From Amycolatopsis sp. A133 (GTDB taxonomy: Bacteria; Actinomycetota; Actinomycetes; Mycobacteriales; Pseudonocardiaceae), in the NCBI RefSeq assembly GCF_031082405.1, contig NZ_JAVHJU010000011.1, positions 1-64,000 on the forward strand: 64,000 nt of DNA, given 5' to 3'. This document shows positions 8,764 through 16,963 of the stretch, one piece after another. Position 1 is the stretch's first letter, and each line of letters opens with the position of its first letter. The notes under the pieces were generated by a model, which ran no database searches, was not told the origin of the DNA, and was given only the letters and a program-made list of their open reading frames with translations. The position numbers were made by a program, and so were the translations under genes.

Positions 8764-9548
8764 CGGCGGCCGCCGGTCGCGACCGCGGCCAGGGCGAGGG
8801 GCCCGGCCACCACGAGGGCGAGGATGGGCAGCATCCAGACGAGCAGGACGGCCAGGCCAACAGCAGCGGCGAGGAGGAGGCTGCGGCCCGGCGACCCGGC
8901 GGTTTCCCGCGCCGCCGCGACGAATGCCGGGCGCCACGCGGGACCCACCACGGCGGCTTCCCGCGCTGCGGTCCCGGCGGCCCGGCGCCAAGCGGGACCG
9001 CCCGCGGCGGCTTCCCGCGCTGCGGCCCCGAACTCCCGACGCCACGCGGGACCCACCACGGCGGCTTCCCGCGCTGCGGCCCCGAACTCCCGACGCCAAG
9101 CAGGACCCACCACGGCGGCTTCCCGCGCTGCCGCCCCGGCGGCCCGGCGCCAAGCCGGGCTGCCCGTGGCCATGACCTCGCACGTCCGCACGGCGACCAC
9201 CACACCCGCCACCACCAGCACCCACAACGCCGGCTTCAGCACGCCGGCCGCCGGCATCGAAGCCACCACTTCCAGGTCCACCGCGAACACCACCACCGCC
9301 GCGAGGCACCCCAGCCCGAAGAGCACCCCGCCCCGCGCGGCCTCGCGGAAGTCGGCCCAGAACGTCGTCCACAGTGGAGCTCCGACGTCGTGCCGGGCCC
9401 GGTCCAGGATCCGGCAGCCCGCCGTCAACGCCGGGGCCGCCGTCACCACCGGCACCGACGCGAGCGCGACGAGCAACCCCGCCAGCAGGCAGTCCGAAAA
9501 GTCACCGAGCCCGGCTCGCCACCCTGTAGATCGCTTCAGCGTTCGCAT
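8760..9548 (-). CDS. YesL-like (DUF624) membrane protein with an internal 18-residue repeat expansion
   Basis: Integral membrane protein of 262 residues. Hydrophobic segments are visible at roughly 20-40, 72-95, 104-122 and 222-255. DUF624/YesL proteins accompany carbohydrate ABC importers, for example the B. subtilis yes rhamnogalacturonan cluster; their function is unknown. Between the last two membrane regions (about residues 130-219) lie five tandem copies of an 18-residue unit, WRREFGAAAREAAVVGPA-like, encoded by five exact 54-bp DNA repeats. This makes the protein longer than the roughly 200-220 residues I expect for the family. It starts three bases after the upstream permease stop. 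Confidence 0.85.
   Translation of the reverse strand: MRTLKRSTGWRAGLGDFSDCLLAGLLVALASVPVVTAAPALTAGCRILDRARHDVGAPLWTTFWADFREAARGGVLFGLGCLAAVVVFAVDLEVVASMPAAGVLKPALWVLVVAGVVVAVRTCEVMATGSPAWRRAAGAAAREAAVVGPAWRREFGAAAREAAVVGPAWRREFGAAAREAAAGGPAWRRAAGTAAREAAVVGPAWRPAFVAAARETAGSPGRSLLLAAAVGLAVLLVWMLPILALVVAGPLALAAVATGGRR
8890..9160 (-). repeat. 54-bp coding minisatellite (5 copies) in the YesL-like gene
   Basis: The GGCTTCCCGCGC-like anchor recurs at 8901, 8955, 9009, 9063 and 9117, always 54 bp apart (18 codons). The outer copies are diverged and the inner ones nearly identical, as expected for recent in-frame expansion. Confidence 0.92.
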
Positions 9549-9551
9549 CCC

Positions 9552-10397
9552 TCACCCCTTCAGGCCGCTGGTGCTGACGCCTTCCACCAGCAGGCGCTGG
9601 AAGGCCAGGAAGAACAGCACGATCGGGACCAGCGCGAGCGCGGACATCGCGAACATCGCGCCGAAGTTCGACTCGCTGCTGGTGTCCACGAACAGCCGCA
9701 GGCCCAGCGGCACGGTGAACTTCTCCGTGTCGTTCAGGTACACCATCTGCGTGAAGAAGTCGTTCCACGTCCAGATGAACGTGAAGATCGACGTCGTGAC
9801 CAGCGCCGGTTTCGACAGCGGGAGCACCACGTGCCAGAACGTGCGGTACACCGAACAGCCGTCGATGATCGCCGCCTCGTCGAGCTCGCGCGGGATCCCC
9901 CGCATGAACTGGACGATCAGGAACACGAAGAACGCCTCGGTGGCCAGCAGCTTCGGCAGGATGAGCGGAACGAACGTGTTGACCAGCCCGGCCTGCTGGA
10001 AGATCACGTACTGCGGGATCAGCGTCACGTGGTAGGGCAGCATCAGCGTGGTGATCATGAACGCGAACAGCGCGCCGCGGAACCGGAAGTTCAACCGGGC
10101 GAAGGCGAACGCGGCCAGCGAACACGACAGCACGTTCGCCGCCACCGACAGGCCGGCCACGAGGAACGAGTTGAGGAAGAAGCGGCCGAACCCGACGCCC
10201 GCCGCTCCCTCCCAGCCCTTCGTGTAGCCGTCGAAGACGAACCGGGTCGGCAGCAGCGCCAGCCGCGAGAGGATCTCGTCCGGCGGCTTGACCGACGCGA
10301 ACGCCAGCCACACCAGCGGGTACAGCACCACGGCGACGATGACCAGGCACAGCACGTGCCAGCCGAACGACCGCGCCGTGCGCGGCAGCACCGTCAT
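9552..10397 (-). CDS. Carbohydrate ABC transporter permease, MalG type
   Basis: Inner-membrane subunit (281 residues, about six helices) of a CUT1 sugar importer. The cytoplasmic EAA loop that docks the ATPase is clear: ELDEAAIIDGCSVYRTFWHVVLPLSKP. The C-terminus ends in the conserved QRLLVEGVSTSGLKG, typical of MalG/LacG-like permeases. It overlaps the upstream permease stop by ATGA. No ATPase gene lies in this operon, so a shared MsiK-type ATPase elsewhere in the genome is likely, as known for actinobacterial CUT1 systems. Confidence 0.93.
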   Translation of the reverse strand: MTVLPRTARSFGWHVLCLVIVAVVLYPLVWLAFASVKPPDEILSRLALLPTRFVFDGYTKGWEGAAGVGFGRFFLNSFLVAGLSVAANVLSCSLAAFAFARLNFRFRGALFAFMITTLMLPYHVTLIPQYVIFQQAGLVNTFVPLILPKLLATEAFFVFLIVQFMRGIPRELDEAAIIDGCSVYRTFWHVVLPLSKPALVTTSIFTFIWTWNDFFTQMVYLNDTEKFTVPLGLRLFVDTSSESNFGAMFAMSALALVPIVLFFLAFQRLLVEGVSTSGLKG

Positions 10398-11371
10398 TTC
10401 CGGTCCTCCGCATCGTCGTAGAACACCCAGAGCTTCGCCGTGCGGAAGACGATGGCCGTCACGATCGCGATGACCGCCAGCAGCACCCACGCCATCGCGG
10501 ACGCGTAGCCCATCCGGAAGTCCTGGAAGCCGACCTCGAACAGGTAGAGCGTGTAGAACAGGTCCGCGTCGGCCGGGCCGCCGCGGCCGCCGCCGATGAC
10601 GAACGCCGGGGTGAACGCCTGGAAGGCGTGGATCGCCTCCATCACCAGGTTGAAGAAGATCACCGGCGACAGCATGGGCAGCGTGATGTGCCGGAACCGG
10701 CGGAACGCGCCCGCGCCGTCGATCGCGGCCGCCTCGTGCAGCTCCGCCGGGATCTGCTTGAGCCCGGCCAGGAAGATCACCATCGGCGCGCCGAACTGCC
10801 ACACGCCCAGCAGCACGATCGATGCGAGGCTGAACTGCGGGTCGTCCACCCAGCTCGGGGTGTGCCAGCCGAAGAACGCGAGCACCTCGTTCACCGGGCC
10901 GCCGCCCATGAACAGCGCCCGCCACACCAGCGCCGCCGCGACGCTCGCGCCCAGCAGTGAAGGCGCGTAGAACGCCGCGCGGTAGAAGCCACCTGCGCCG
11001 CGGCGGGTGTTGAGCAGCATCGCCACCAGCAGCGACACCGCCAGCTTCAGCGGCACCGACACCAGCACGTAGATCAGCGTGACCTTCACCGACTGCAGGT
11101 AACGGTCGTCGCCGGCGAACATGTGCGCGAAGTTGCCGAACCCGACCCACTTCGGCGCGGTGAACAGGTCGTAGTCGGTGAACGACAGGTAGAGCGAGAC
11201 CACCATCGGGCCGACGGTCAGCGCCACCGCGCCGAGCAGCCAGGGGGTGAGGAAGGCGAACGCCTCCGGCTGGCTCTTGCGACGGCGCCCGGCCGGGGAG
11301 TCCCGGCGCCGGGCGCGCACCGGGCGGTCCCCGGGCGCGACCGGCGGGTCCGGTGTGCGCAGGGTCGTCAT
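10394..11371 (-). CDS. Carbohydrate ABC transporter permease, MalF type
   Basis: Partner permease of 325 residues. A basic cytoplasmic N-terminus (about 35 residues rich in Arg/Pro) precedes six hydrophobic helices and the EAA motif ELHEAAAIDGAGAFRRFRHITLPMLSP. It starts three bases after the binding-protein stop and overlaps the next permease (ATGA), forming the canonical binding protein - MalF - MalG order of CUT1 importers. Expected cargo is pectin-derived oligosaccharides, inferred from the lyases in the same operon. Confidence 0.93.
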   Translation of the reverse strand: MTTLRTPDPPVAPGDRPVRARRRDSPAGRRRKSQPEAFAFLTPWLLGAVALTVGPMVVSLYLSFTDYDLFTAPKWVGFGNFAHMFAGDDRYLQSVKVTLIYVLVSVPLKLAVSLLVAMLLNTRRGAGGFYRAAFYAPSLLGASVAAALVWRALFMGGGPVNEVLAFFGWHTPSWVDDPQFSLASIVLLGVWQFGAPMVIFLAGLKQIPAELHEAAAIDGAGAFRRFRHITLPMLSPVIFFNLVMEAIHAFQAFTPAFVIGGGRGGPADADLFYTLYLFEVGFQDFRMGYASAMAWVLLAVIAIVTAIVFRTAKLWVFYDDAEDRK

Positions 11372-11374
11372 CGG

Positions 11375-12667
11375 CTAGGACAGTCCCTTCTGGGCTTCGG
11401 TCATGAACCGGTTGACCGCGTCGTCGATGTTCATCCGGCCGAACGCGACCTCCTCGTACGTGCGCTGGAGCAGCTTCTGGATCGCGCCGGCGCCCTTCGG
11501 CGGCACCGGTGGCGCGGCCCCGAGCTTCGGTTCGAGCGCGGCTTCGTAGTCGTAGAGGGTCTTGTCGTTGCCGGACGCGCCGGCCGCCAGCTGCGCGCGG
11601 ACCTTGAGGTTCGGGGCGAGGCCGCGGTCGGTGCCGACGATCTTGCCGACCTCGGGGTCGTTGACCAGGAAGTCGACGAGCTTCGCCGCCGCCTCCTGCT
11701 GCTGGCTGCGCGCCGAGACGGCCAGGAACATCGACGGCCGCCGGTACTGCCCGGTGTCGCCGTTCGCGCCGCTCGGGTACGGCGCCACGTTCAGCGGCTT
11801 GCCGTTCGCCTTCTGGTACGCCGGCAGCAGGTTGTCGTAGGCGAACTCGGAGCTGGTCAGCTTCTTGCCGAGCGGGGCCTGCTCGGGCGAGGTGTTGTAG
11901 GACGCCGTGACGTCCGCGGGCGAGGCGGCCTTCGTGTCGCGGAACTTGCTCGCCAGCTGCCAGTAGCGGCGCAGGTCGTCGGCGGCGAAGCCGAGCTTGC
12001 CCTCCGGGGTGTAGAACTGCTTGCCCTGCTGGCGCAGCCAGATCTCCAGCGTGGTGTCGAGGATGCCGAAGTCGGTCACCCCGCGTGCCGAGCCCGCCGC
12101 GCTGACCTTCTGGGCCGTCTCGGCGTACTGGTCCCAGGTCATGCCCTTGGCCGGGTCCGCGCCCGCCGCCGTGAAGGCCGCGGGGTCGTAGATCATCGCC
12201 GGCGTGTTCTGCGCCCACGGCACGGCGAACCGCTTGCCCTGGTACACCCCGGTGGCCGCCAGCTCGGGGTTGACGTCGGCGAGCGAGATCGCCTTGCCCG
12301 CGCCGGAGTTCAGGTCGGCCAGCACGTTGCGGCCGCCGTATTCGGCCAGGTAGCGGCTGTCGACGTTGAGCACGTCCGGCGGCTTGCCCCCGGCCGTCTG
12401 CGTCGCCAGCTTCTCCCAGTAGGCCGCGTACGCCGAGAAGGACGTCTGCACCTTGATGTTCGGGTTCTTCTGCTGGAACAGCTCGACGGCCTTCTTCGTC
12501 AGGTTCGCCCGCCCTTCGCTGCCCCACCAGACGAAGTTGATGGTCACGTCACCGCCGCCACCGGAGTCCGAGCCGCAGGCGGCCACCCCCGTCAGCAGCA
12601 ACGGCACCACCACGGCCAGCGCGGCGACACCCCGCCCTCTGGTCCTACGCTCAGTTGTCCGCCCCAT
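11375..12667 (-). CDS. Sugar ABC transporter substrate-binding lipoprotein (family 1)
   Basis: Lipid-anchored receptor of the CUT1 importer, 430 residues. It has a signal with lipobox LTGVAAC, a flexible GSDSGGGG linker and then the SBP_bac_1 body beginning VTINFVWWGSEGRANLTKKAVELFQQKNP. Aromatic and acidic stretches (FAVPWAQNTPAMIYDP, PSMFLAVSARS) fit sugar binding. The start is set by GGAGAG. It is the first gene of an eight-gene run down to the PL1 lyase at 4169. Two operator-like sites lie in the 212-bp leader. Confidence 0.93.
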   Translation of the reverse strand: MGRTTERRTRGRGVAALAVVVPLLLTGVAACGSDSGGGGDVTINFVWWGSEGRANLTKKAVELFQQKNPNIKVQTSFSAYAAYWEKLATQTAGGKPPDVLNVDSRYLAEYGGRNVLADLNSGAGKAISLADVNPELAATGVYQGKRFAVPWAQNTPAMIYDPAAFTAAGADPAKGMTWDQYAETAQKVSAAGSARGVTDFGILDTTLEIWLRQQGKQFYTPEGKLGFAADDLRRYWQLASKFRDTKAASPADVTASYNTSPEQAPLGKKLTSSEFAYDNLLPAYQKANGKPLNVAPYPSGANGDTGQYRRPSMFLAVSARSQQQEAAAKLVDFLVNDPEVGKIVGTDRGLAPNLKVRAQLAAGASGNDKTLYDYEAALEPKLGAAPPVPPKGAGAIQKLLQRTYEEVAFGRMNIDDAVNRFMTEAQKGLS

Positions 12668-12702
12668 CGAACTCTCCGTCCTCAGCCGGTCAGCACTTTT
12701 CT

Positions 12703-12714
12703 GAAAACGCTGTC
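12703..12714. promoter_or_regulatory. LacI-type operator, proximal to importer operon
   Basis: GAAAACGCTGTC, a degenerate copy of the GAAAGCGCTTTC palindrome, 36 bp upstream of the binding-protein start. Its location and likeness to the other sites support repression of the operon by the LacI protein at 14372. Confidence 0.45.
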
Positions 12715-12815
12715 AGCGCGCTCACGGTAGGCAGTGCGCCGCACCGGTGTCAACGGGCAAATGGCGGTAATAGCCCTTGCGCACCAACGTTTCCGCAGCT
12801 CAGCGGACATGCCGA

Positions 12816-12827
12816 GAAAGCGCTTAC
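12816..12827. promoter_or_regulatory. LacI-type operator, distal to importer operon
   Basis: GAAAGCGCTTAC, one mismatch from the perfect GAAAGCGCTTTC palindrome, about 150 bp upstream of the binding-protein start and downstream of the oxidoreductase stop. Paired with 12703-12714 it could allow looping. Confidence 0.6.
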
Positions 12828-12878
12828 AGCAACGGCGTCGAAAACCGGGCTGCCAGCGCTGGTGCGCACCGGCCCGCG

Positions 12879-14084
12879 TTATCCGGTGCGTTCGGCCGTC
12901 TCCGCGCCCGGGCCGCCGCCCGGCCGTCGCGAAGCACTCGCCCACGGGACGCCGATCTCGGAGAACAGCGCCAGCCGGTCCGCGGCGACGGCGACCTCTT
13001 CGCCGATCCCCCGCACCACCGGGTGCCGGCTCGCCCCTTCGCCGACGGTGCGGATCCAGCCCGCCGGGATCCGCGACGGCGACGGCGCGTCCCGCACCGC
13101 TTCGACCACCGAAGCGAACGCCCGGGTCCCGGACAGCGGCGCGAGCAGCGGCACCCCGTCCGGGTCGAGGTGGTGGGCGATGAGGTTGCGCAGCAGGTCG
13201 GCCGGTTCGCCGAGGTGGATCCGCTCGTCGTCGATCTCGAGGCGGTGGCTCTTGTACCAGAACTTCGCGCGCGCCCGCTCGCCGTGCACCACGACGTAGG
13301 GCTCGTGGTCCTGTTCGGCGCACAGCGACGCGGCGACGACGATCTCCGGCCCGTCGCCGAACCGGATGCGCAGGCACGCGGTGTCGTCGGCTTCGATGTC
13401 GCGGGTGCCGTAGAGCTCGAGGGCGATCTCCGCCGGGTCGCGCCCGGCGACCCCGCCGACCAGCAGCGCGGTGGCCACGGCGTGGGAGAACGGGTTGGTC
13501 AGCGCGCCGTCGACGACGGCCTCGCCGTCGAGCCACCGGCGGCCGGCCCACGGGTTGCGGCGGTAGTAGGCGTCGGTGCGGATCCACGCCCCGGCCGCAC
13601 CGACCCCGGCGACCCTCCCGAGCTTCCCGGCCGCGATGGCCGCGCGGAGGACGGGCAGCACCGGGGAGCCGAAGCTCTGGAACCCGGTTTGGCAGGCCGA
13701 TCCGGTCTCCGCGGCCAGCCGGGACAGCGTGGTGAAGCCGTCGAGGTCGAGCACCGGCGGGGTCTCCAGCAGCAGGTCGCTGCCCGCGCGCAGCACCGCG
13801 GCCCCGGCCTGGACGTGGGCGTGCGGCGGGGTCGCGACCACGGTGATGTCGGGTCGGCAGCGGCGGAGCAGGTCCTCGACGCCGGTGTGCGCGGTGCCGC
13901 CCGGGGGCAGCAAGGCGATCGCGGCCGCCGACGGGGGACGGATGTCGGCCATGCCCGCGAACCGGACCAGGCCCTCGTCGTGCAGGATCCGCGCGCGGTG
14001 CAGGTAGCTGAACGCGTAGCCGGACGTGCCGACGACCGCCAGCCTCGGCGGGTCCGCGACGATGCGGCTCCGGCTCCCCGACAT
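12879..14084 (-). CDS. Gfo/Idh/MocA-like protein (paralogue B) lacking the catalytic lysine
   Basis: 401-residue paralogue of the protein at 7630-8763. The dinucleotide fold (LAVVGTSGYAFSYLHRAR) and the shared blocks CQTGFQSFGS, GAWIRTDAYYRRNPWAGRRW and VVDGALTNPFSHAVATALLV are intact, but the catalytic EKP has become ETP (Glu107-Thr108-Pro109; the codon is ACC). Loss of this lysine usually abolishes dehydrogenase chemistry, so the protein may be a sensor, a scaffold or an altered enzyme. ATG 14084 is selected for the GGAG five bases upstream; an upstream in-frame ATG at 14168 has no such site. It is divergent from the LacI gene and followed by the importer operon. Confidence 0.88.
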   Translation of the reverse strand: MSGSRSRIVADPPRLAVVGTSGYAFSYLHRARILHDEGLVRFAGMADIRPPSAAAIALLPPGGTAHTGVEDLLRRCRPDITVVATPPHAHVQAGAAVLRAGSDLLLETPPVLDLDGFTTLSRLAAETGSACQTGFQSFGSPVLPVLRAAIAAGKLGRVAGVGAAGAWIRTDAYYRRNPWAGRRWLDGEAVVDGALTNPFSHAVATALLVGGVAGRDPAEIALELYGTRDIEADDTACLRIRFGDGPEIVVAASLCAEQDHEPYVVVHGERARAKFWYKSHRLEIDDERIHLGEPADLLRNLIAHHLDPDGVPLLAPLSGTRAFASVVEAVRDAPSPSRIPAGWIRTVGEGASRHPVVRGIGEEVAVAADRLALFSEIGVPWASASRRPGGGPGAETAERTG

Positions 14085-14261
14085 GGATCTCCGATCGGCG
14101 GGACCCGGTGCGGGCCGCGCGGAACTGACGAATGGGTCAGGAGTTCGGGAGAAACTTCCGGTCGTCACCGTAGGGCGTGCGCGACAAACGTGTCAACACA
14201 CGGGACAGCTCCGTCGAATTCGTCGAAACGCCGGTACGCCGAACGGCGGGCGGGCTTTCGA

Positions 14262-14273
14262 GATAGCGCTTAC
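14262..14273. promoter_or_regulatory. LacI-type operator in the divergent promoter
   Basis: GATAGCGCTTAC, two mismatches from GAAAGCGCTTTC, between the divergent oxidoreductase (minus) and LacI (plus) genes. It is well placed for autoregulation. A TTGACA hexamer occurs at 14314-14319, but no good -10 follows at normal spacing. Confidence 0.5.
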
Positions 14274-14371
14274 TGGAATAGACCACTTCCGCTTGCAAGG
14301 TTTGCAGGATTTGTTGACAACGCACTCAGGGTGTTTCCATGATGTTGCCCGGAGCCTGCCGAGGAGTTGCC

Positions 14372-15355
14372 GTGACCGTGACCATTCACGACGTCGCCCG
14401 CCGGGCCAACGTGTCGATCTCGACCGTGTCGCGGGCGTTCACGTCCCCCGGCCTGGTCCGCCAGCAGACCCGCACCCGGGTGCTGGCCGCGGCGCACGAA
14501 CTGGGCTACCACGCGGCCGGCGCGCCGCAGCCCGGGCCCGCCGTCCGCACCGGGCACATCGGGATCGTGGTCTCCGACCTCGGCAACCCGTTCTTCACCG
14601 GGGTGCTCAACGGCGTCCAGGCCCGGGCGCGGCAGGACGACATCGCGGTGCTGTTCGCCAACAGCGACGAGGACCCGGCGACCGAGCAGAACCTCGTCCG
14701 CCGGATGGCCAAGCAGGTCGACGGGGTCGTGCTGTGCAGCCCGAGCATGACCGACGACCAGCTGCGCGCGCTCGCCGGGCAGACGACCCTGGTGCTGCTC
14801 AACCGCGAGGTGCCCGGGATCCCGTCGATCGTGATGGACGCCGCCGACGGGATGCGGCAGGCGATCGAGCACCTGGCCGCGCTGGGCCACCGCCGGTGCG
14901 CCTACCTGGGCGGTCCCCGCACGTCGTGGGCGAACCGCGCCCGCAAGCAGGGCCTGGCGGAGACGGCGCAGCGGTACGGCACGGACGTCGTCGAGTTCGG
15001 CCCGTTCCCCCCGGTGTTCGAAGGCGGCCTGCAGGGCGCGGACCTGGCACTGGCGGCGGACGTGACGGCGATCGTGGCCTACAACGACCTCGTCGCCTTC
15101 GGCGCACTGGCGCGGCTGAACGCCCGCGGGGTCCCGGTGCCGGACGAGATCAGCCTGGTCGGCTTCGACGACCTGGTGTTCGCGGCGATCTCCGCACCCC
15201 CGCTGACGACGATCGCGATGCCGACGGAGGCAGCGGGCCGCGCGGCCGTGACGATCCTGCTGGGCCGGCTCGACGGCGAGGCCGACGAGCACACGACGCA
15301 GATGCTGGACACCCACCTCATCGTCCGCGCCACCACGGCCCCGCCCTCGGGCTAG
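14372..15355 (+). CDS. LacI-family transcriptional regulator of the pectin locus
   Basis: 327-residue repressor. The N-terminal LacI HTH reads VTIHDVARRANVSISTVSRAFTSPGLVRQQTRTRVLAAAHELGY, with hinge residues after it, then the periplasmic-binding-like effector domain (GHIGIVVSDLGNPFFTGVLNG, ISLVGFDDLVFAAISAPPLTTI). The GTG at 14372 is taken because GAGGAG lies five bases upstream; an earlier ATG at 14339 lacks a site and would precede the HTH by 11 odd residues. Its natural ligand would be a pectin breakdown product and its operator GAAAGCGCTTTC; both are inferred from location. Confidence 0.92.
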   Translation: MTVTIHDVARRANVSISTVSRAFTSPGLVRQQTRTRVLAAAHELGYHAAGAPQPGPAVRTGHIGIVVSDLGNPFFTGVLNGVQARARQDDIAVLFANSDEDPATEQNLVRRMAKQVDGVVLCSPSMTDDQLRALAGQTTLVLLNREVPGIPSIVMDAADGMRQAIEHLAALGHRRCAYLGGPRTSWANRARKQGLAETAQRYGTDVVEFGPFPPVFEGGLQGADLALAADVTAIVAYNDLVAFGALARLNARGVPVPDEISLVGFDDLVFAAISAPPLTTIAMPTEAAGRAAVTILLGRLDGEADEHTTQMLDTHLIVRATTAPPSG

Positions 15356-15401
15356 CCGGCTGTTGCGGCTCATGACGTCGGTGACGCGGCGAGCGGAGAC
15401 C

Positions 15402-16640
15402 CTAGCCGCCGAAGACGTGGCGCTCCAGGAACGGGTTGCGGAACTTCCCCTGCGGATCCAGGCCCGCCACCAGCGCCCGGAAGTCGGCCAGCCGCGGGTA
15501 GTGCTCCGGCACGGCGTCGAAGAGCTTGCCCCAGTGCGGGCGCGCGCCGAACGGGGCCAGGCGCTCCTCGAGCACCGGCAGCACCGCCTCGACCTCGGGC
15601 TGGCGCGGCTGCCACGTGAAGTGCAGGGCCACCCGGTCGCCGCCGTGGCAGGGGCTCAGCCACAGGTCGTCGCCCGCTATCGCGCGGATCTCCGAGACCA
15701 GCAGCAGCGGCGCCACCAGGTCGCCGATCTCGCGGACCGCCCGCACCGCCGCCACCGCGTCGCGGTAGGGCACGAAGTACTCCGACTGCAGCTCGTCGCC
15801 CACGCTCGGGGTGAACGCCAGCGCGAAGTGCGGGAGCCGGTCGTGCCACGGGCCCGGCACCCCTTGCTGCGGCGTGCAGTTGTCCGCCGGGATGCCGGCG
15901 GCGTGGGCCGGGTGGCGCGGTCCGTCCGCGGGGACCGCGCCGAAGAGCTCCGGCCGCTCGGTGAAGGCGTCCACGCGGCTCTTGACCCACACCTGGTCGA
16001 CCGCGTCGTTCACCCAGTTCGTGAACATGCTGACGCTGTAGCCGGCGTCTTCGATCTCGTCGAAGTGCCGGTACGCGGCGTCCCACGGCAATCCGTCGAA
16101 GACGTCCTGCCGGACGTCGAAGGCGGGGACGACGTCGAGGGTGAGCCGGGTGACCACCCCGGCCGCGCCGAGCCCGACGACCAGGCCGGGGAACGCGGCG
16201 TCGGCGCGGGTGAACGTCCGCAGCCCGCCGTCCGCGGTGACCAGCTCCACCGCCGAGACGGCCGCCGCGAGCCCCGGCTGCCGCCGCCCGGAGCCGTGGG
16301 TGCCGGTGGCGACGCTGCCCGCCACCGTGATGTGCGGCAGCGACGCGAGGTTCGGCAGCGCGTACCCGGCGGCGTGCAGCTGCTGCGCGAAGTCGCCGTA
16401 CCGGGCCGACCCGCCGACGGTCACGGTGCCGTCGCCGATTTCGACGCCGGTGTCGAGGGCGCGCAGGTCCAGCAGGACCCCGCCCGGGGAGTCGGCGATG
16501 TCGTTGAAGCAGTGCCGGCTGCCGAGGGCTTTGACGTGGGTCGCCGCCGCGACCGCCGCCCGCACCTCGTCGACCGTCCGCGGGGTCGTCACCGCGTCCG
16601 CGCCGTAGGTGTGGTTCCCGGCCCAGTTCGACTCGCCCAC
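15402..16640 (-). CDS. FAD-dependent alditol oxidase (AldO-like)
   Basis: Oxidises the terminal hydroxyl of polyols such as xylitol or sorbitol with O2, forming H2O2. The 412-residue protein matches the Streptomyces AldO layout from end to end: NWAGN at the start, LGSRHCFNDIAD with His43 in the position of the covalent flavin attachment, LPHITVAGSVATGTHGSG, NCTPQQGVPGPWHDRLPHF, ELQSEYFVP and the C-terminal RPHWGKLF. The start codon is GTG with AAGGA eight bases upstream. It is convergent with the LacI gene, 46 bp away, with no strong terminator seen. The substrate within this locus is unknown. Confidence 0.9.
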   Translation of the reverse strand: MGESNWAGNHTYGADAVTTPRTVDEVRAAVAAATHVKALGSRHCFNDIADSPGGVLLDLRALDTGVEIGDGTVTVGGSARYGDFAQQLHAAGYALPNLASLPHITVAGSVATGTHGSGRRQPGLAAAVSAVELVTADGGLRTFTRADAAFPGLVVGLGAAGVVTRLTLDVVPAFDVRQDVFDGLPWDAAYRHFDEIEDAGYSVSMFTNWVNDAVDQVWVKSRVDAFTERPELFGAVPADGPRHPAHAAGIPADNCTPQQGVPGPWHDRLPHFALAFTPSVGDELQSEYFVPYRDAVAAVRAVREIGDLVAPLLLVSEIRAIAGDDLWLSPCHGGDRVALHFTWQPRQPEVEAVLPVLEERLAPFGARPHWGKLFDAVPEHYPRLADFRALVAGLDPQGKFRNPFLERHVFGG

Positions 16641-16679
16641 CCGCTGTGTCCTTCCCGTGCCCGATCTTCGTCCCCGACC

Positions 16680-16925
16680 CTACGCGGCCGCCGCGCGCCA
16701 GAAGCCGCGCATCCAGTCCGGTGGCACGGGGTTGGGCATGACGTGCGCGGTGGCGGCGATGTCCACCGCCCCGCCCATCCCCCAGCCCCGGCCTTCGAGG
16801 AACAGTGCGCCGATCCCGCGGTGCGCCGGGGCGGGTTGGCCGGTGGTCGTCAGCCGGACGGATTCCGGTGTGAGCCCCGCGGTCCCGGTCCACGACCGCC
16901 ACCGCGCCGGGCAGCCGCCGCGGGC
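16680..16925 (-). pseudogene. C-terminal remnant of a beta-lactamase-like serine hydrolase
   Basis: A minus-strand frame from a TGA near 16925 to TAG at 16680-16682 has no start codon. It reads GLTPESVRLTTTGQPAPAH, then LFLEGRGWGMGGAVD and a tail ending PPDWMRGFWRAAAA. This resembles the C-terminus of class C beta-lactamase/esterase-type serine hydrolases. The SxxK and Tyr motifs and about 300 residues are missing, and the GGxGT segment near the end seems deleted. It is probably a decaying fragment between the alditol oxidase and the AsnC regulator; it could also be chance similarity. Confidence 0.5.
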
Positions 16926-16963
16926 TCATGATCCTCCCCCGGGCCGGTCCGGCCGACGATAGT

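Noticed and set aside
7744..10035. Long plus-strand frame with RTHHGGFPRCGPELP-type repeats
   Set aside because: The repeats are the complement of the 54-bp minisatellite in the YesL-like gene, whose minus-strand frame fits an operon with overlapping starts and stops.
14314..14342. TTGACA promoter for the LacI gene
   Set aside because: The -35 is perfect, but no acceptable -10 hexamer follows at 16-19 bp and the site is too close to the GTG start.
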